Origin: Zychaea mexicana
Taxonomy: Eukaryota; Mucoromycota; Mucoromycetes; Mucorales; Lichtheimiaceae
Direction of reading: 5' to 3'
NCBI RefSeq assembly: GCF_025766255.1
Contig: NW_026516669.1
Coordinates: 682,001 to 746,000, forward strand
DNA length: 64,000 nt
Below the pieces are notes generated by a model. That model did not search any database. It worked only from the letters and a program-made list of their open reading frames with translations, and was not told the DNA's origin. The translations under genes and the position numbers were made by a program. Positions 59,401 to 64,000 of the stretch are shown piece by piece. Within the stretch, counting starts at the first letter, position 1. Each line of letters opens with the position of its first letter.

Positions 59401-60318
59401 CTATAGCTTTGCAGCAGGCAAAGCGACCTGCTCAGTCCAACTATACGAGTCCTTGGACAACGCATCCATCTGGAGAAGCTTTCCTGCAGCCTCCCAATTG
59501 TTCTTGCGCCGCTCTTCAATGCCCGCAGCCTCCAGATCATGTCCGCAGAGTTCAAACACTTGGGCCGGAGGCACGGTTTTTCCAGATGTCTTTTTGAACA
59601 CCAGCTTGCTTACAGCATAGCATGCAATATCGCCGTTTGGCAGGACGAATCGGTGCTGCAGCCACATCCACTTTTCGTTCCACGTCCAAATGCGTGTCTG
59701 GATAGTGTAGTTGCTCAAAGGTGGGATCTCCTTTTTGAACACGCACATCACGCCTGCGTTGTGACAAAACAAGTGATGATGCGGCTCCATCATGACACGT
59801 GGAAGGACGGTGTAGAGGATATGGATCCGTCCAAAGTCGAGATTCTTGTTGTACATGCTGACAGATGCAAAATGTTTTGTGTTTTAATTTCCTCACGCTT
59901 CCCTTGAAAGCGTATCATTATTCTGCTATAATACCTATTGTTCTAAACCACAAAGGTTATAAGTATTCGATGGACTTTAGCTGAGTGATCAACGTGAATA
60001 AGGGTAGTCATGTACCATGTGTTGGTTGTAATCGATATCGTCGTACAGGCATCGATGTTCTTCGGAAACGACAGTGAAAAGGGCTATGTATAAAACAGTG
60101 TGTAGTCTCAGTTGTAAATGCGATATAATTCCTGAGATTCACGTTTGACGTTTACGTTCAGGCTTTAGCTTGTTGGCTTTGGCACGCTTAATGACAGTAC
60201 GCAATAGCCACCATGAGCGAAAGGTGTATGCTAAAGGCAGTGATTTAATATGAGTCAATAGCAGTAAAAGCGCTGGCACGCCAATGGCGGCTGAGGCTGT
60301 GGTCGCAGTAGACGGCAT
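59401..60318 (-). CDS. THEM6-like hotdog thioesterase
   Basis: Exons 60156-60318, 60016-60083, 59935-59942 (8 nt) and 59401-59857 encode 231 residues. The N-terminus carries one hydrophobic segment (VPALLLLLTHI) and SLPLAYTFRSWW, similar to the membrane-anchored start of animal THEM6. The hotdog active-site helix reads DIDYNQHMNNSMYNKNLDFGR, close to the family pattern D-x-D-x-N-x-H-M-N-N-S, and is assembled from three exons. Strand blocks YTIQTRIWTWNEKWMWLQHRF and IACYAVSKLVF follow. Substrate is unknown; acyl-CoA thioesterase-like activity is inferred only from the fold. It shares a 341-bp divergent promoter region with VMA2. Confidence 0.85.
59935..59942 (-). other. 8-nt micro-exon of the THEM6-like gene
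   Basis: AACAATAG on the minus strand, preceded by ..GGTTTAG and followed by GTATTATAG. It codes for Asn78, Asn79 and the first two bases of Ser80. Without it exon 2 (phase 0) cannot join exon 4 (which needs two preceding bases) in frame, and the conserved NNS is lost. Confidence 0.75.
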
Positions 60319-60659
60319 TCGGGTGGGTGAAATGAGTGAGAGGAAGGAAGGGGAAGGAAAGAGTTGGAGGGAAAGAATATCAGGATAAAATTCTCGTGTG
60401 CCAGCGAAAACAAATGCACATGAAAAGCTATGAGACGGGTCAAGTCACCACCACCTAGAAAAGCAGTTTGTTGCCGCGCTCCGAGCTCATACGGAATGAT
60501 GACATGCTGGTGGGTGCAGCGGAATTTGATCTTAAGAACCGTCGCATCGCTGCAGACAGCCGACTCGTCCTTTTCCAACAGGAACTTCTCTTACTCGTTT
60601 TCTCCTCTTCTTTTTTTTCCCGTCTTCTTTTTTCCAACTTCCTCTCTACACGTTTTCTC
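60319..60659. other. shared divergent promoter of the THEM6-like gene and VMA2
   Basis: 341 bp. The VMA2 side has a strong pyrimidine tract (about 60590-60650) directly before its ATG. No TATA box is clear. Confidence 0.55.
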
Positions 60660-62972
<2,313 letters not shown>

Positions 62973-63107
62973 AAAAAACACTACAACCAACAAATTGTAA
63001 CAATTTCTGTATAAAAAGGAAGGATTCTTTTTTTTTGTTTTTAATGTTTGAATGGCCAAATGATATATGCTACAAATAAGAGGAAAATGATTACTACACT
63101 ACTACAA

Positions 63108-64000
63108 TTACAAAGTCCATTCGCATGACTCTGGCTTCTCGAAAGCCATAGCTGGCTCTCGTTTCCGTTTGCGTTCAATCTCGGTTTTGAAAAACTAGAG
63201 AAAATGACAGAAATTGTCTTAGTATACACATGTGTTTGATTAAAGATGACTGTCGAAAAAATGCAGACATTACCGTTGAATACGTATGATCCATAAAATC
63301 TTCTAGGTTATACTTTGGTTTTAAGAACTTTTCAGAGAAAATCTTGGCGAGTGTAGAGACATTGGCGTAGTAGTGTTCGGACAGAGTCTGTATTTCCCAG
63401 AGGGATGATTCTAAGGCCTTGGTCTCGTATGGATTCTTTTGGTTGAAATCATATGGGTCTTCTGCTTCACCGCCAGCATCGTTCTTGTGGATCAGCTTCA
63501 TACAGATAGGATGGCGACGCAGGAGATTGTAAATGAAGGGGATGATGATGACACTTGCTGCTGGTGGAGCGGTGAGCGAGAGACGAGCAAGACGCTTGAT
63601 GAATGCTGCAATCATGTTTGCAGGTAGTAATCTGATCACATAACGGCTGTCAGATCCAAAACAGTTCCAAGACACTCTCCTATATTCAGTCGACTTACGT
63701 AGATGACAAAAAGATATCAAGTAACCGGAAGAATCTTGACCGGTACTTTACGTGCATGACATCGCGGTCCAAGAGTGTATATAATTTGGGATAGAAATCA
63801 GGATAGTCCCTACGTATAACGATCGTTGTCAGTCTTCCAAAGTTCATTCATGTAATTCCATGTAATTACAATAGCGGCTTACAGGTTGTATTCGGTGATG
63901 AGAACGAAAAGACCATTGAGAGCCAACAAGCTAACAGATCCGCCTGGATATCAGTGTATACATTAGTTCATATGTCATATGAAACAAATCAAACGTTATT
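63108..64000 (-). CDS. NOC4: Noc4 nucleolar complex protein, 3' part (partial)
   Basis: Four 3' exons are visible: 63883-63943, 63699-63809, 63274-63631 and 63108-63194. The rest of the gene lies beyond the right edge. The CBF/Mak21 domain is clear: VSLLALNGLFVLITEYNL, DYPDFYPKLYTLL, RFFRLLDIFLSST, LLPANMIAAFIKRLARL and ALESSLWEIQTLSEHY, ending FEKPESCEWTL. Noc4 pairs with Nop14 in the small-subunit processome and is needed for 40S subunit maturation and export. It converges on VMA2 with 135 bp between stops. Confidence 0.9.

Overview
The window is nuclear DNA of a filamentous fungus, most likely an early-diverging lineage of the Mucoromycota (Mucorales type). This is inferred from intron-rich genes with mostly short introns (about 60-130 bp), from protein families typical of fungi, and from a complete cobalamin-dependent methionine synthase, which most Dikarya lack. 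No prokaryotic operon structure, rRNA, CRISPR array or convincing tRNA was seen. Exon models were built by eye from splice sites and family conservation, and reading frame is kept across every junction given.

Layout. 0-5 kb: GDSL esterase, MDM35, then gene-poor sequence with unidentified ORFs. 5-13.6 kb: ZC3H3-type CCCH zinc-finger protein, membrane metallophosphoesterase, full-length ABCB/MDR transporter. 13.6-21.8 kb: a gene-poor, repeat-rich island with an acyltransferase pseudogene, a pogo-like MITE with perfect terminal repeats, tandem repeats and a long-spaced inverted-repeat pair. 21.8-35.2 kb: GH43 arabinanase, mitochondrial Obg GTPase, a beta-trefoil/CipC-like fusion, acyl-CoA oxidase, BRL1/BRR6, SF3B2. 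35.2-44 kb: a second gene-poor stretch with one lineage-specific multi-exon gene and weak ORFs. 44-64 kb: dense housekeeping genes: an unidentified possible OB-fold-like protein, SPB4, PSMG3, MetH, a low-complexity protein, fatty aldehyde dehydrogenase, arginase, THEM6-like thioesterase, V-ATPase subunit B and the 3' part of NOC4, which runs off the right edge.

The genes do not form one cluster or pathway. Loose themes are ribosome biogenesis (SPB4, NOC4, mitochondrial Obg), mRNA processing and export (SF3B2, ZC3H3), lipid metabolism (acyl-CoA oxidase, aldehyde dehydrogenase, thioesterase, MDM35) and one-carbon/nitrogen metabolism (MetH, arginase).

The two most striking observations are about gene structure. 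BRL1 appears to contain a minor-spliceosome (U12-type) AT-AC intron with a textbook 5' splice site. The THEM6-like gene needs an 8-nt micro-exon to keep its frame and restore the conserved hotdog motif. I found no obviously new multi-gene system.
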